This document shows, piece by piece, positions 46,249 through 55,128 of a DNA stretch of 64,000 bases. The DNA comes from Gammaproteobacteria bacterium (GTDB taxonomy: Bacteria > Pseudomonadota > Gammaproteobacteria > Xanthomonadales > Wenzhouxiangellaceae). How positions within the stretch are numbered: position 1 is the first letter of the stretch; each line of letters begins with the position of its first letter. The notes beneath the pieces were generated by a model. The model was given only the letters and a program-made list of their open reading frames with translations, did no database searches and had not been told where the DNA came from. The stretch is from assembly GCA_003565625.1 (NCBI GenBank), contig PXBD01000043.1:1-64000 (forward strand), read 5' to 3'. The position numbers and the translations under genes are program-made.

Positions 46249-47922
46249 ATGACCGAATCTTTTGCTGAACTCTTTGAACAAAGCCTGAACGAAAGCGAAC
46301 TGCGCCCCGGCGCCATCGTGATGGGGCGGGTTGTTGAAATTCGCGATGACGCCGTGGTCATCAACGCCGGCCTGAAGTCCGAGGGCATCGTTCCGATTTA
46401 CCAGTTCGAGCGTCCGGACGGCGAGCTGGAAGTGGCCGTTGGTGACGAAGTGGAAGTGGCGCTCGATACCGTTGAGGACGGTTTCGGTGAAACCCGGCTG
46501 TCGCGCGAAAAGGCCAAGCGTTCGCGGGTCTGGAACACGCTGGAGCAGACCTTCGAGGCCGAAGACAACGTGATCGGGCAGATTACGGGCAAGGTCAAGG
46601 GCGGTTTCACCGTCAACATCGACAGCATCCGCGCATTCCTGCCCGGCTCGCTGGTCGACGTCCGCCCGGTCCGCGACCCGGCCTACCTGGAAGGCAAGGA
46701 CCTGGAGTTCAAGATCATCAAGCTCGACCGTCGGCGCAACAACCTGGTTGTCAGCCGTCGGGCGGTGGTCGAGCATGAATATGCCGCCGAACGCGAGGAT
46801 TTGATCGAACGCCTGAACGAGGGTGCGATCATCAAGGGCGTGGTCAAGAATCTGACCGACTATGGCGCCTTCCTCGACCTGGGCGGCATCGACGGCTTGC
46901 TGCACATCACCGACATGGCCTGGAAGCGGGTTCGTCACCCGTCCGAGGTTGTCGAAGTGGGTGACGAGCTGGAAGTGCGCGTGCTGCGCTTTGATCGCGA
47001 GCGCATGCGCGTGTCGCTCGGCCTCAAGCAACTCGGCGAAGATCCATGGGACAACATCGACCGGCGCTATCCGCCGACCTCGCGCCTGTTCGGCAAGGTT
47101 ACCAACATCACCGATTACGGCTGCTTTGTCGAGATCGAAGACGGGGTCGAAGGCCTGGTCCACGTTTCCGAGATGGACTGGACCAACAAGAACGTCAATC
47201 CGGCCAAGGTTGTCCACATCGGCCAGGAAGTCGAAGTCATGGTGCTCGACGTCGACGAGGAACGGCGCCGGATTTCGCTGGGCATGAAGCAGGTCGCTCC
47301 CAACCCCTGGGAAGCTTTCGCTGCCACCCACAACAAGGGCGATAAGGTTTCCGGCGCGATCAAGTCGATCACCGACTTCGGGATTTTCATTGGCCTGGAC
47401 GGCGGCATCGACGGCCTGGTGCATTTGTCCGATATTTCGTGGATGACGCCGGGCGAAGACGCCATTCGCAATTTCCGCAAGGGTGAGGAACTCGAGGCCG
47501 TGGTGCTGGCCGTGGATCCTGAGCGGGAGCGGATTTCGCTGGGCATCAAGCAGATCGAACAGGATCCGTTCGCAACCTACATGGCCGAGCATCCGCGCGG
47601 TTCCGTGGTCACCGGCAAAGTCAAGTCTGTCGATCCGCGCGGAGCGGTGGTAGAGTTGGCAGACGGCGTAGATGGTTATGTCAAGGCCTCGGACCTGGCC
47701 AAGGAGCGGGTCGAAGACGCCACCCGGGTGGTGTCCGAGGGCGATGAGATCGAGGCGAAGTTCGTTGCCCTGGATCGCAAGACACGCAATCTGACGCTGT
47801 CGGTCCGGGCCAAGGACGACGCTGAACTGGCCGAGGTCATCGATCAGTACCAGGGCCGTTCGGGCAGCAGCAGCACGTCGCTGGGCGATCTGCTCAAGGA
47901 ACAGCTGGCCGGTAAGGACTGA
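46249..47922 (+). CDS. rpsA: 30S ribosomal protein S1
   Basis: A 557-residue protein, the same length as I recall for E. coli S1, that brings mRNA to the ribosome. Six S1 (OB-fold) repeats can be followed: two diverged N-terminal ones, then four similar ones beginning near '[20 protein letters not shown]', '[19 protein letters not shown]', '[19 protein letters not shown]' and '[20 protein letters not shown]'. The start is the ATG of 'MTESFAELF'; the track extends 40 codons upstream into the leader. Confidence 0.98.
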   Translation: MTESFAELFEQSLNESELRPGAIVMGRVVEIRDDAVVINAGLKSEGIVPIYQFERPDGELEVAVGDEVEVALDTVEDGFGETRLSREKAKRSRVWNTLEQTFEAEDNVIGQITGKVKGGFTVNIDSIRAFLPGSLVDVRPVRDPAYLEGKDLEFKIIKLDRRRNNLVVSRRAVVEHEYAAEREDLIERLNEGAIIKGVVKNLTDYGAFLDLGGIDGLLHITDMAWKRVRHPSEVVEVGDELEVRVLRFDRERMRVSLGLKQLGEDPWDNIDRRYPPTSRLFGKVTNITDYGCFVEIEDGVEGLVHVSEMDWTNKNVNPAKVVHIGQEVEVMVLDVDEERRRISLGMKQVAPNPWEAFAATHNKGDKVSGAIKSITDFGIFIGLDGGIDGLVHLSDISWMTPGEDAIRNFRKGEELEAVVLAVDPERERISLGIKQIEQDPFATYMAEHPRGSVVTGKVKSVDPRGAVVELADGVDGYVKASDLAKERVEDATRVVSEGDEIEAKFVALDRKTRNLTLSVRAKDDAELAEVIDQYQGRSGSSSTSLGDLLKEQLAGKD

Positions 47923-47941
47923 TCGGCCGGTCGGCCAGCCG

Positions 47942-47964
47942 ACCACCCGGCGCCGCCGGGTGGT
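47942..47964 (+). terminator. GC-rich hairpin after rpsA
   Basis: A perfect 10-bp stem ACCACCCGGC/GCCGGGTGGT with a 3-base loop lies in the rpsA-ihfB gap, just after a second smaller inverted repeat (GGTCGGC/GCCGACC). There is no T-run, so it is not a typical intrinsic terminator. It may stabilise the rpsA mRNA 3' end or reduce read-through into ihfB. Confidence 0.35.
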
Positions 47965-47993
47965 TGAGGTCGGAAATTGTCAGGGAGAGGGCC

Positions 47994-48281
47994 ATGACGA
48001 AATCGGAGTTGATCGAACGCCTGGCGGCGGAACAGACCCACCTGAACCAGACCGATGTCGAGTTGGCGGTCCGGTGCATTCTGGAGCAGCTCAGTCGCGC
48101 CCTTGCCGAGGGCGAGCGAATCGAGATTCGCGGTTTCGGGAGCTTTTCGCTGCATTACCGACCGCCACGCATGGGGCGCAACCCCAAGACGGGTCAAGCC
48201 GTGGCGCTGCCGGGCAAGCATGTGCCGCATTTCAAGCCCGGCAAGGAGTTGCGAGACCGGGTCGATTACGGCACCAGTTGA
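47994..48281 (+). CDS. ihfB: integration host factor beta subunit
   Basis: A 95-residue DNA-bending protein that pairs with IHF alpha. '[14 protein letters not shown]' starts the HU/IHF fold; '[26 protein letters not shown]' is the strand-and-arm region with the intercalating Pro tip. AGGGAGAGG precedes the ATG; the track begins ten codons upstream. The position after rpsA identifies the beta subunit. Confidence 0.97.
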   Translation: MTKSELIERLAAEQTHLNQTDVELAVRCILEQLSRALAEGERIEIRGFGSFSLHYRPPRMGRNPKTGQAVALPGKHVPHFKPGKELRDRVDYGTS

Positions 48282-48293
48282 TCGGGCCGTATC

Positions 48294-48566
48294 ATGTATC
48301 GCTGGGTTCTTCTCTTTTCTGTTCTGGTGGCCGCGGGTCTGGGCCTGGTGGTTGGTGTTCTGAACCCCGACCCGGTGAGCCTGGACCTGGCTTTGGTGGA
48401 ACCCGAACTGCCGCTGGGCGGTCTGGTGCTGAGCGTGTTTGCGCTGGGGGTGGTCTCGGGTCTGCTGGTGTTCTGGCTGATGTTCGATCTGCCGGCGCGT
48501 CTGCGCGCCAAGACGCGGCAACGCAAAAAGGATCAAACGGCCGGCCTGCCGGTCCGGAATGGCTGA
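48294..48566 (+). CDS. lapA: LapA-like inner membrane protein (lipopolysaccharide assembly)
   Basis: A 90-residue DUF1049 protein with two membrane helices ('WVLLFSVLVAAGLGLVVGVL' and 'GLVLSVFALGVVSGLLVFWLM') separated by 'NPDPVSLDLALVEPELP'. LapA works with LapB to control LPS synthesis. Its 3' end overlaps lapB by eight bases, and ihfB lies 12 bases upstream. Confidence 0.92.
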   Translation: MYRWVLLFSVLVAAGLGLVVGVLNPDPVSLDLALVEPELPLGGLVLSVFALGVVSGLLVFWLMFDLPARLRAKTRQRKKDQTAGLPVRNG

Positions 48567-49725
48567 GCTTGCGCTGCTGTTCGTGTTGCTGCCGCTGGCG
48601 GCAGTCAGCGGCTGGTTGCTCGGTCTGGGGTCGAAACGACGCCGGATGCGGCAGCGTAAGGCGCTTTCCAGCCAATATTTTCGCGGTCTCAACTACCTCC
48701 TCAACGAAGAGTCGGACAAGGCGATCGAGGAGTTTCTTCAGTTGGCGGAAGTCAACCGGGACACGGTTGATACCCATCTGGCGCTGGGCACGCTGTTTCG
48801 CCGCCGGGGCGAAATGGACAAGGCGATCCGGTACCACACCCATATCCTTGCCCGACCCAATCTCGAAGACGAGCAGCGTGAGCGGGTGTTGTTCGAGCTG
48901 GGCCTGGACTACGCCCGCTCCGGCCTGCTGGATCGCGCCGAACGGCTCTTCCTGGAGTTGACCGACAGCAGGGAGGTCGGGGTTGCCTCGCGTCGTCACC
49001 TGCTGGATATCTACCTGCAGCAGAAAGACTGGGCCCAGGCAATCGAACAGGCGCAGCGTCTGGAATTCGTCCACGGCGAGCCGACCTCCGGACTGGTGGC
49101 GCAACTGCACTGTGAACTGGCCGATGCGGCCCTGGCAACGGACGCTGTGGAGGCGGCTTGTCGCTGCCTTCGCCAGGCCCGGCGGTTCGATCCGGCGATC
49201 GCGCGCGCGCGCTTGATCGAGGCCGGGATCGCCCTTCTCGAGGGACGCATGGAGGGGGCTGCCGAACGCTATCGGAAAGCCGTAGAGCTGGATGCCGACC
49301 TGCTGGTGAACTGGGCGGATGCAATCGTTCAATGTCATCGCGCCAGTGACGCCATGCCGGTTCTCGAGGAGTGGCTGGCGGAACTGGCCCGGCGGACCGA
49401 TCTCCACATGCCCGGCTTGCTGTTGGCTCGACTGGTGGCGGAAAGCGACCCCCAGCGCGCCGGCAAGTTGTTGCTGGCGACCCTCCAGCAGCGCAGCAGT
49501 GTTCGCGGACTGGCATTGCTGATGGAACTGCTCCAGACCAGCGAGCTGGGCCTGGAGGATGTTGGCCCGGAATTGATCGGCGATCTGATGGGTGCCCTGA
49601 TGGAGCGCGAACCCATCCATCGCTGCCAGAATTGTGGTTTCAGCGGCCGGGCGCATCACTGGATGTGCCCGAGTTGCCGGAGTTGGAACAGCACCCGCGT
49701 CATCCGCGGCGTGCTGGGCGAGTAA
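48559..49725 (+). CDS. lapB: LapB/YciM, lipopolysaccharide assembly TPR protein
   Basis: A 388-residue inner-membrane-anchored protein that regulates LpxC breakdown through FtsH. An N-terminal helix ('LALLFVLLPLAAVSGWLLGLGSK' region) is followed by TPR repeats ('YFRGLNYLLNEESDKAIEEF', 'ALGTLFRRRGEMDKAIRYH' and others) and a C-terminal rubredoxin-like metal site, 'CQNCGFSGRAHHWMCPSC'. All four Cys are present. Its stop overlaps the start of the glycosyltransferase gene by one base. Confidence 0.96.
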   Translation: MAELALLFVLLPLAAVSGWLLGLGSKRRRMRQRKALSSQYFRGLNYLLNEESDKAIEEFLQLAEVNRDTVDTHLALGTLFRRRGEMDKAIRYHTHILARPNLEDEQRERVLFELGLDYARSGLLDRAERLFLELTDSREVGVASRRHLLDIYLQQKDWAQAIEQAQRLEFVHGEPTSGLVAQLHCELADAALATDAVEAACRCLRQARRFDPAIARARLIEAGIALLEGRMEGAAERYRKAVELDADLLVNWADAIVQCHRASDAMPVLEEWLAELARRTDLHMPGLLLARLVAESDPQRAGKLLLATLQQRSSVRGLALLMELLQTSELGLEDVGPELIGDLMGALMEREPIHRCQNCGFSGRAHHWMCPSCRSWNSTRVIRGVLGE

Positions 49726-50738
49726 TGTCGGCTCAGCAGGCCTGGACCCTGGCGCTGGCCGGGGCACTGACAGCCCTCCTGACCCCGCTGCTGCGCGCCT
49801 GGCTGCTGCAGCGCGGGCTGGTCGATCAGCCCGGCGCACGCCGCAGTCACGTTCAGCCGACGCCGCGCGGCGGAGGCGCTGCCATGGTGGGCGCGATGGC
49901 CATGGTATTACTCGGACTGGCCGGCGTCGATGCACTGGCGACGGTTGGCGTGCTGCTGGCGCTGGCCGCGATCGGCTGGCTCGACGACATCCGCGATCTG
50001 CCGGTGCGCTGGCGCCTGGGCGGGCATTTCGTGATTGCTCTGGCCATGCTCTGGCTGGCGGGCCCGGTGGCGGAAGTAGCCCTTGGTTCCATCGTTCTGG
50101 CCTGGCCCTTGCTCTGGTCGGCCCTCGCCGTGGTCGCCGTGGTGTGGTTGATCAACCTGCACAACTTCATGGACGGCTCGGATGGTCTGGCTGCCGCCCA
50201 GGCGGCGTGGGCGGGGCTGGTGCTCGGCCTGTTGGTGTTCGATCAACAGGCGCCGGTCACTGGTCTGGCCGGGCTGGCGCTAGCCGGGGCCGGGCTGGGG
50301 TTTCTGGCCTGGAATCGACCGCCGGCGCGAATTTTCATGGGTGACGTGGGCTCGGTGAGTATCGGTGGTCTGGTCGGTTTGCTGGCCCTGAGCGGGGCGG
50401 CCAGCGGCCGGGTCAGCATCTGGCTGAGCCTGATCATCTGCTCGCTGTTCGTGGTCGATGCTACCGCGACCCTGCTGCGCCGGGCCGCAAGCGGGGCGCG
50501 GTGGTATACTCCGCACCGGGAACACGCATACCAGCGGCTGATCGGGCTGGGCTGGCCTCACTCTCGTGTGCTGGGGTTGTATTCTTTGATCAATCTCGTG
50601 CTGGTGTTGCCGGTCGTCCAGCTGGCGCTGCGGTTTCCGGATTGGGAGATGCCGCTGGCGCTGGCCCTGGTGGTGGTCCTCAGCGGGGGCTGGTATGTTG
50701 TGCAGCGCGTGACCAACAAGGAGAACAACACGCAATGA
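49725..50738 (+). CDS. polyprenyl-phosphate glycosyl-1-phosphate transferase (WecA/WbpL-like GT4)
   Basis: A 337-residue membrane protein with about ten hydrophobic segments that starts O-antigen or similar glycans by loading a sugar-phosphate onto undecaprenyl phosphate. Motifs of the MraY/WecA family are 'VDQPGARRSH' with 'TPRGGGAAM', 'IGWLDDIRDL', 'NLHNFMDGSDGLAA', 'FMGDVGSVSIGG' and 'HREHAYQRL'. The start overlaps the lapB stop (TAATG); the track ORF extends falsely into lapB. The WbpM-like gene follows with an ATGA overlap, as wbpL and wbpM adjoin in Pseudomonas. Confidence 0.9.
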   Translation: MSAQQAWTLALAGALTALLTPLLRAWLLQRGLVDQPGARRSHVQPTPRGGGAAMVGAMAMVLLGLAGVDALATVGVLLALAAIGWLDDIRDLPVRWRLGGHFVIALAMLWLAGPVAEVALGSIVLAWPLLWSALAVVAVVWLINLHNFMDGSDGLAAAQAAWAGLVLGLLVFDQQAPVTGLAGLALAGAGLGFLAWNRPPARIFMGDVGSVSIGGLVGLLALSGAASGRVSIWLSLIICSLFVVDATATLLRRAASGARWYTPHREHAYQRLIGLGWPHSRVLGLYSLINLVLVLPVVQLALRFPDWEMPLALALVVVLSGGWYVVQRVTNKENNTQ

Positions 50739-52633
50739 CGGGCAGGGTGGAGAAACGCAACTCGCTTCTCAACCTGCGCGCCGTGGTGGTTGTGCATGAC
50801 CTGGTCATGATCGGGCTGGCCTGGCTGGCGGCCCGCGCAGCCACGGCGTGGCTGATCGACGCTCGTGGGCCGGACTGGCAGCAGATTGCCCTGGAAGCCA
50901 ATCTCATCCTGATCCTGCAGGGCTTCCTGCACTGGCGAGCCGGCCTGTATCGCGGTGTATGGCGGTTCGCCAGTCTGCCCGACCTCGGCAACTTGCTGCG
51001 CGCGGCAGTGCTGGGGGCAGCCTCCGGGGCCGGGGTGCTGCTGGTGCTGTCGGCACCGGTTGAGCTGATGGTGCTGATGGTCTGGATTTTCCCGGTACTG
51101 CTGGCCGTGATGCTGGGCCTGCCGCGCCTGATGTATCGGGTGTTCAAGGACATGCGCCTGGAAGTACGCCAGCGTCGGGTCACGCGGCGTACCGTGATCC
51201 TGGGTGCCGGCCAGTCCGGGCGCCTGCTGCTCAAGGAGCTGAAGCGGCGTGGCGGTCATGACGTGGTCGGTTTTCTGGATGACAGCCCGCGTCTGCGCCA
51301 GCGTGAAATTGATTCGGTTCCCGTGCTTGGAGCCATTGGTCGGCTGCCGCGGGTGGTTCGCGAGGCCATGATCGACCAGGCCGTCATTGCCATTCCGTCG
51401 GCAACCAACCAGCAGATGCAGCGCATCGTCCAGATCTGCGAGCAGGCCGAGGTTGACTTCAAGACCTTGCCGACCCTGAAGGAACTGGGTTCCAGCATCA
51501 CTCGTTTTGATGATCTCAAGCCGGTCGCCATCGACGATTTGCTCGGCCGCGATCCGGTCTCGCTGGACTGGAACGGGATCCGCTCGGGCTTGACCGGCAA
51601 GCGGGTGCTGGTGACCGGCGGTGGCGGCTCTATTGGCGCCGAGTTGTGTCGCCAGATCGCGCGCCTGGATCCGGCCGGACTGGTCGTGCTGGACAACAGC
51701 GAGTACAACCTCTACCGGGTCGACTATCGCCTGCGCAACGAGTTTCGCGACCTGGTCATCGAGGCGGTGCTGGGAGATGCCTGTGATCCAGCCACGATCG
51801 ACACGGTGATGCAGCGCTCGCGTCCGGAAGTGGTTTTTCACGCCGCCGCCTACAAGCATTTGCCGATGCTGCAGACCCAGGTGCGGGAAGCGTTTCGCAA
51901 CAATGTCATCGGAACCCGCCGGGTGGCCGAGGCGGCCGATCGTTACGGAGTCGACATCTTCGTTCTGATTTCCACCGACAAGGCGGTCAACCCGGCCAAC
52001 GTGATGGGGGCGACCAAGCGCGTGGCCGAGTTGTATTGCCAGCAGATCAACCGCCAGTCCTCGACCCGCTTCATCACGGTCCGCTTCGGCAACGTGCTCA
52101 ACTCCACCGGCTCGGTCGTGCCGTTGTTCAACGAGCAGATTCGGCGTGGCGGTCCGGTGACGGTGACCCATCCGGAAATCACCCGTTACTTCATGACCAT
52201 TGCCGAGGCCGGGCAGTTGATCCTGCAGGCCGGCGTGCTGGGTCGCGGCGGTGAAGTCTTTGTGCTCGATATGGGCGAACCAGTCCGCATCAGCTACCTC
52301 GCCGAGCAGCTGATTCGCCTGGCCGGCAAGGAACCCGGGCGCGATATTGAAATCGTCTACACCGGCCTGCGGCCGGGCGAAAAACTGTTCGAAGAACTGT
52401 TCCACGCGCATGAGTCCTACGCCAAAACGGCGCACGAGAAGATTTTCTTAAGCCAGGCCTCCGGCGAGCGCTGTCTGGGCCTCGACGATCGTCTCGCCGA
52501 GGGCGAACGCGCGGTCCAGCAGTACGACACGGCTCGGCTGCGTTCCATCCTGCTCGACCTGGTCCCCGAGATTGGCCAGGTGCCGCAGCGCAGCGACAAG
52601 GTGATCCCGCTGGCCGGGCGCAGGGCCGGGTAA
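50735..52633 (+). CDS. wbpM: membrane nucleotide-sugar 4,6-dehydratase (WbpM/PglF/CapD family)
   Basis: A 632-residue protein with four N-terminal membrane helices and two Rossmann domains. The first nucleotide-binding loop is 'LGAGQSGRLLLKEL'; the second, catalytic one is 'VTGGGGSIGAELCRQIA'. 'VLISTDKAVNPANVMGATKR' carries the family's active-site triad. It should convert UDP-GlcNAc to a 4-keto-6-deoxy sugar for surface glycans. AAGGAG precedes the ATG of 'MTGRVEK'. No further sugar-modifying genes follow. Confidence 0.9.
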   Translation: MTGRVEKRNSLLNLRAVVVVHDLVMIGLAWLAARAATAWLIDARGPDWQQIALEANLILILQGFLHWRAGLYRGVWRFASLPDLGNLLRAAVLGAASGAGVLLVLSAPVELMVLMVWIFPVLLAVMLGLPRLMYRVFKDMRLEVRQRRVTRRTVILGAGQSGRLLLKELKRRGGHDVVGFLDDSPRLRQREIDSVPVLGAIGRLPRVVREAMIDQAVIAIPSATNQQMQRIVQICEQAEVDFKTLPTLKELGSSITRFDDLKPVAIDDLLGRDPVSLDWNGIRSGLTGKRVLVTGGGGSIGAELCRQIARLDPAGLVVLDNSEYNLYRVDYRLRNEFRDLVIEAVLGDACDPATIDTVMQRSRPEVVFHAAAYKHLPMLQTQVREAFRNNVIGTRRVAEAADRYGVDIFVLISTDKAVNPANVMGATKRVAELYCQQINRQSSTRFITVRFGNVLNSTGSVVPLFNEQIRRGGPVTVTHPEITRYFMTIAEAGQLILQAGVLGRGGEVFVLDMGEPVRISYLAEQLIRLAGKEPGRDIEIVYTGLRPGEKLFEELFHAHESYAKTAHEKIFLSQASGERCLGLDDRLAEGERAVQQYDTARLRSILLDLVPEIGQVPQRSDKVIPLAGRRAG

Positions 52634-52640
52634 ACCAAAG

Positions 52641-53693
52641 ATGGGCGCAGAGGAGCATCGCGCGGCCGGTTTGCGGCCGGCTCTGGCGCCGGAAGCAGGG
52701 CGGCTGGAGTGGCTTGAACACGGCTCCGAACTGCTGGCCGACAACCCGCTCGGAGATCCGTCTACGCGCCGCCACCCGGTCTACCTGCCGCCTGGCTACG
52801 ACGATTGCGAGCGCCGCTACCCGGTGCTGGTGTCGCTGGCCGCCTACACCAATGCCGGTCCCGGACAAGTGTCCTGGCGCAATCATGGCGAGTCCCTGCC
52901 GCAGCGCCTGGACCGGATGATTCATGAGCAGCAGATGGCGCCTGTCGTCGTGCTGTTTCCCGATTGTTACACCAGCCTGGGCGGCAACCAGTACGTCAAT
53001 TCCGCGGCCATCGGTGCCTACGCCGATTACCTGGTCGATGAGCTCCTGCCGGCCCTGGATCAGGGGTACCGTACTCTGGGCCAGGCCCGGAGCCGAGCGG
53101 TGTTCGGTAAATCGTCGGGCGGCTTTGGCGCCCTGCATCTGGCGATGAGTCGCCCCGGGTATTTCGGGGCGGTGGCCTGTCACGCCGGTGACTGCGGTTT
53201 TGACCGGGTCTATGCGCGTGACTTCCCGACCTGCTGCGACGTGCTGGCGCGATACCAGGGCGATCCGGTTGCTTTTGTCCGCGCCTTCTGGCGTCGGCAG
53301 CGCCCGACAGGCGCCGAGTTCCATACCCTGATGACCCTGTGTCTGGCGGCCAGCTATTCACCCAGCCCGGGGTTGCCGCTGAACCTGGCGCTGCCGTTCG
53401 ATCTGCAGACCTGTGCGCTGGATGAGTCGGTCTGGGCGCGCTGGCTGGCCTTCGACCCGGTCCGGCGGGTGGAGCAAAGCGCCGATGCCTTGAAAGCCCT
53501 GGCCGGTTTGTGGATCGACGCCGGCTCGCGCGACCAGTATTTCATCCACTACGGCACGCGCGAATTGCATCAGCGTCTTGCAGATGCCGGTATTGCCCAC
53601 CACTGGGAAGAGTTCGAAGGCAGTCATTCGGGCATCGACTGGCGTTACGATCATTCCCTGCCGTGGTTGCTGCAGCGGTTGAAAGTTGACTGA
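52641..53693 (+). CDS. putative esterase, esterase D/PF00756-like
   Basis: A 350-residue alpha/beta hydrolase without signal peptide. 'HPVYLPPGYDDCERRYPVLVSLAAYT' is the typical entry strand, the nucleophile is in 'FGKSSGGFGAL', and an acid in 'AGSRDQY' and the base in 'GSHSGIDWRYD' complete a triad. Family members deacylate small esters such as S-formylglutathione or siderophores; the substrate here is unknown. It lies seven bases after the WbpM-like gene, so it may be an O-acetyl esterase in glycan metabolism. That is only an inference. Confidence 0.75.
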   Translation: MGAEEHRAAGLRPALAPEAGRLEWLEHGSELLADNPLGDPSTRRHPVYLPPGYDDCERRYPVLVSLAAYTNAGPGQVSWRNHGESLPQRLDRMIHEQQMAPVVVLFPDCYTSLGGNQYVNSAAIGAYADYLVDELLPALDQGYRTLGQARSRAVFGKSSGGFGALHLAMSRPGYFGAVACHAGDCGFDRVYARDFPTCCDVLARYQGDPVAFVRAFWRRQRPTGAEFHTLMTLCLAASYSPSPGLPLNLALPFDLQTCALDESVWARWLAFDPVRRVEQSADALKALAGLWIDAGSRDQYFIHYGTRELHQRLADAGIAHHWEEFEGSHSGIDWRYDHSLPWLLQRLKVD

Positions 53694-53743
53694 TACGGCG
53701 GCATCATCTACTTCAAACTGACATTCTGGATACAGGTTTAGCC

Positions 53744-54325
53744 ATGGTCACCATTACTCCCTCCGCGCGCGATTACTTTTCCTCCCTGCTCGAACAGCAG
53801 CCAGAGGGCACGAACCTGCGCATTTGCATTCACCGGCCCGGCTCGCCCACCGCCGAGGTGGAACTCGCCTACTGCCCGGCCGGCCAGGAGCACAGTGACG
53901 ATGAGCCGTTTGATTGCGGCCAGTTCACCCTGTTCATCGAAATCAACAGCCTGCCCTCGCTGCAGGAAGCGATGATCGATTTCGAGCGCAACGCCATGGG
54001 CGGCGAGTTGACCATTCGCGCTCCCGGCCTGAAAGGCGAACGCCCGGCCGATGATGCACCGCTGAGTGAGCGCGTGAACTGGGTGCTGGAGGCCAGAATC
54101 AACCCCATGGTCGCGTCCCATGGAGGCCAGGTCTCGCTGGTCGAAATCACGCCGCAAAACGATGTCGTGCTGCAGTTCGGCGGCGGCTGTCAGGGCTGCG
54201 GGATGATCGACGTCACCCTCAAAAACGGGGTCGAGACCACCATGAAACAGGAACTGCCCGAAGTGCGCAGCGTGGTCGACTCAACCGACCACAGCAAGGG
54301 CGAAAACCCGTACTACGCGGCCTGA
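53744..54325 (+). CDS. nfuA: Fe-S biogenesis protein NfuA
   Basis: A 193-residue protein with an N-terminal degenerate A-type domain (about 1-95, lacking its cysteines) and a C-terminal Nfu domain whose CxxC ('GGGCQGCGMID') binds a 4Fe-4S cluster between two subunits. It delivers clusters to apoproteins, especially under oxidative stress. No strong binding site is visible in the 50-base gap. It converges with a cytochrome c gene 20 bases away. Confidence 0.96.
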   Translation: MVTITPSARDYFSSLLEQQPEGTNLRICIHRPGSPTAEVELAYCPAGQEHSDDEPFDCGQFTLFIEINSLPSLQEAMIDFERNAMGGELTIRAPGLKGERPADDAPLSERVNWVLEARINPMVASHGGQVSLVEITPQNDVVLQFGGGCQGCGMIDVTLKNGVETTMKQELPEVRSVVDSTDHSKGENPYYAA

Positions 54326-54344
54326 GCCCAGGCCGCGCTGTGGC

Positions 54345-54668
54345 TTAGGGTTTCAACGGCCCTTCCTGGCGCGAATACCAGGCGGCGAGATCGCGAATGT
54401 CGCGGTCGCTCAAGTCGCGGGCAAAACTGGACATGATGGCGTGGTCGCGGTCGCCGGAACGGTAGTCTTCCAGCGCGCGCACCAGGTAGTTGAAGTGCTG
54501 GCCGGCGATGATTGGATAATCGGCTTCCAGGGCCAGGTTTCCGTCCTCGCCGTGGCAGGATTGACAGACCTGCGAGATTTCCAGCCCGCGCGCCGGGTTG
54601 CCGGCTGAAGCCGGGCTGGCCAGCGCCCAGGCCAGCGCCACGGTCAGCGCGGTGAGCATCAGCTTCAT
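54345..54668 (-). CDS. small monoheme cytochrome c (c4-domain type), second gene of pair
   Basis: A 107-residue class I cytochrome c with a signal peptide ending at 'ASPASA'. The heme site is 'CQSCHGEDGN', and the axial Met is probably in 'AIMSSFARDLSDRDI', followed by the C-terminal helix 'IRDLAAWYSRQ'. It resembles one domain of diheme cytochrome c4. Its ATG overlaps the upstream cytochrome stop as ATGA. It should carry electrons in the periplasm, perhaps from the bc1 complex to an oxidase, but the partner is unknown. Confidence 0.9.
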   Translation of the reverse strand: MKLMLTALTVALAWALASPASAGNPARGLEISQVCQSCHGEDGNLALEADYPIIAGQHFNYLVRALEDYRSGDRDHAIMSSFARDLSDRDIRDLAAWYSRQEGPLKP

Positions 54669-54997
54669 GATGGATCCTCCCCGTAGCGGGCGAAGTAGGC
54701 GGCAATGTTGCGGATGTCTTCGTCCGACAGCGTGTTGGCGTGCGCCCGCATGGTTGCGTGACGGCGGCTACCATCGCGATAGGCGTGCAGCGCAGCTTCG
54801 ATATAGCCGGCGGTCTGGCCCTTGATCCGCGGCACGAAATAGGTCGGGTAGACGTTGGTGTGAAACGGGATGCCGTGACAGCCCAGGCAGGTGAAGGCAA
54901 GCACTCGGCCTTCCTCGGCATCGCCCTGGTCGGCATGAACTGCAGCCGCTGTGAGCAAGCCGGCGGCGATGGCCGCGACAATCGATTTCAATCGCAT
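54665..54997 (-). CDS. small monoheme cytochrome c (c4-domain type), first gene of pair
   Basis: A 110-residue secreted cytochrome with a signal peptide ending near 'AAVHA'. The heme motif is 'CLGCHGIPF', the probable Met ligand lies in 'ATMRAHANTLSDEDI', and a terminal helix follows ('IRNIAAYFARY'). An insertion 'HTNVYPTYFVPRIKGQ' after the heme is typical of c4 first domains. With the next gene it looks like cytochrome c4 split into two polypeptides. A TATAAT lies about 40 bases upstream on the minus strand. Confidence 0.9.
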   Translation of the reverse strand: MRLKSIVAAIAAGLLTAAAVHADQGDAEEGRVLAFTCLGCHGIPFHTNVYPTYFVPRIKGQTAGYIEAALHAYRDGSRRHATMRAHANTLSDEDIRNIAAYFARYGEDPS

Positions 54998-55034
54998 ATT
55001 GAACTACAACGATAGGGAGAACGGTTGAGGCGGT

Positions 55035-55063
55035 ATTATAGCCGGGCTGCCTGGGCGAATGAA
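55035..55063 (-). promoter_or_regulatory. candidate promoter of the cytochrome c pair
   Basis: Minus strand: TTCATT (55063-55058), 17-base spacer, perfect TATAAT (55040-55035), about 38 bases before the first cytochrome ATG. The -35 is weak but the -10 and spacing are good. The same 131-base divergent gap also feeds the glutaryl-CoA dehydrogenase gene, for which no clear promoter is seen. Confidence 0.45.
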
Positions 55064-55128
55064 GAGGAACTCGGCCGGGTGCGTTGCGGAAATCTCGACC
55101 CCGACCCGAACCCATTTCAGGCCTTTGC

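Noticed and set aside
46240-47946. 568-residue minus-strand frame
   Set aside because: Exact antisense of rpsA; composition typical of an antisense translation.
50558-52435. 625-residue minus-strand frame
   Set aside because: Shadow of the WbpM-like gene, His/Gln-rich and without domain motifs.
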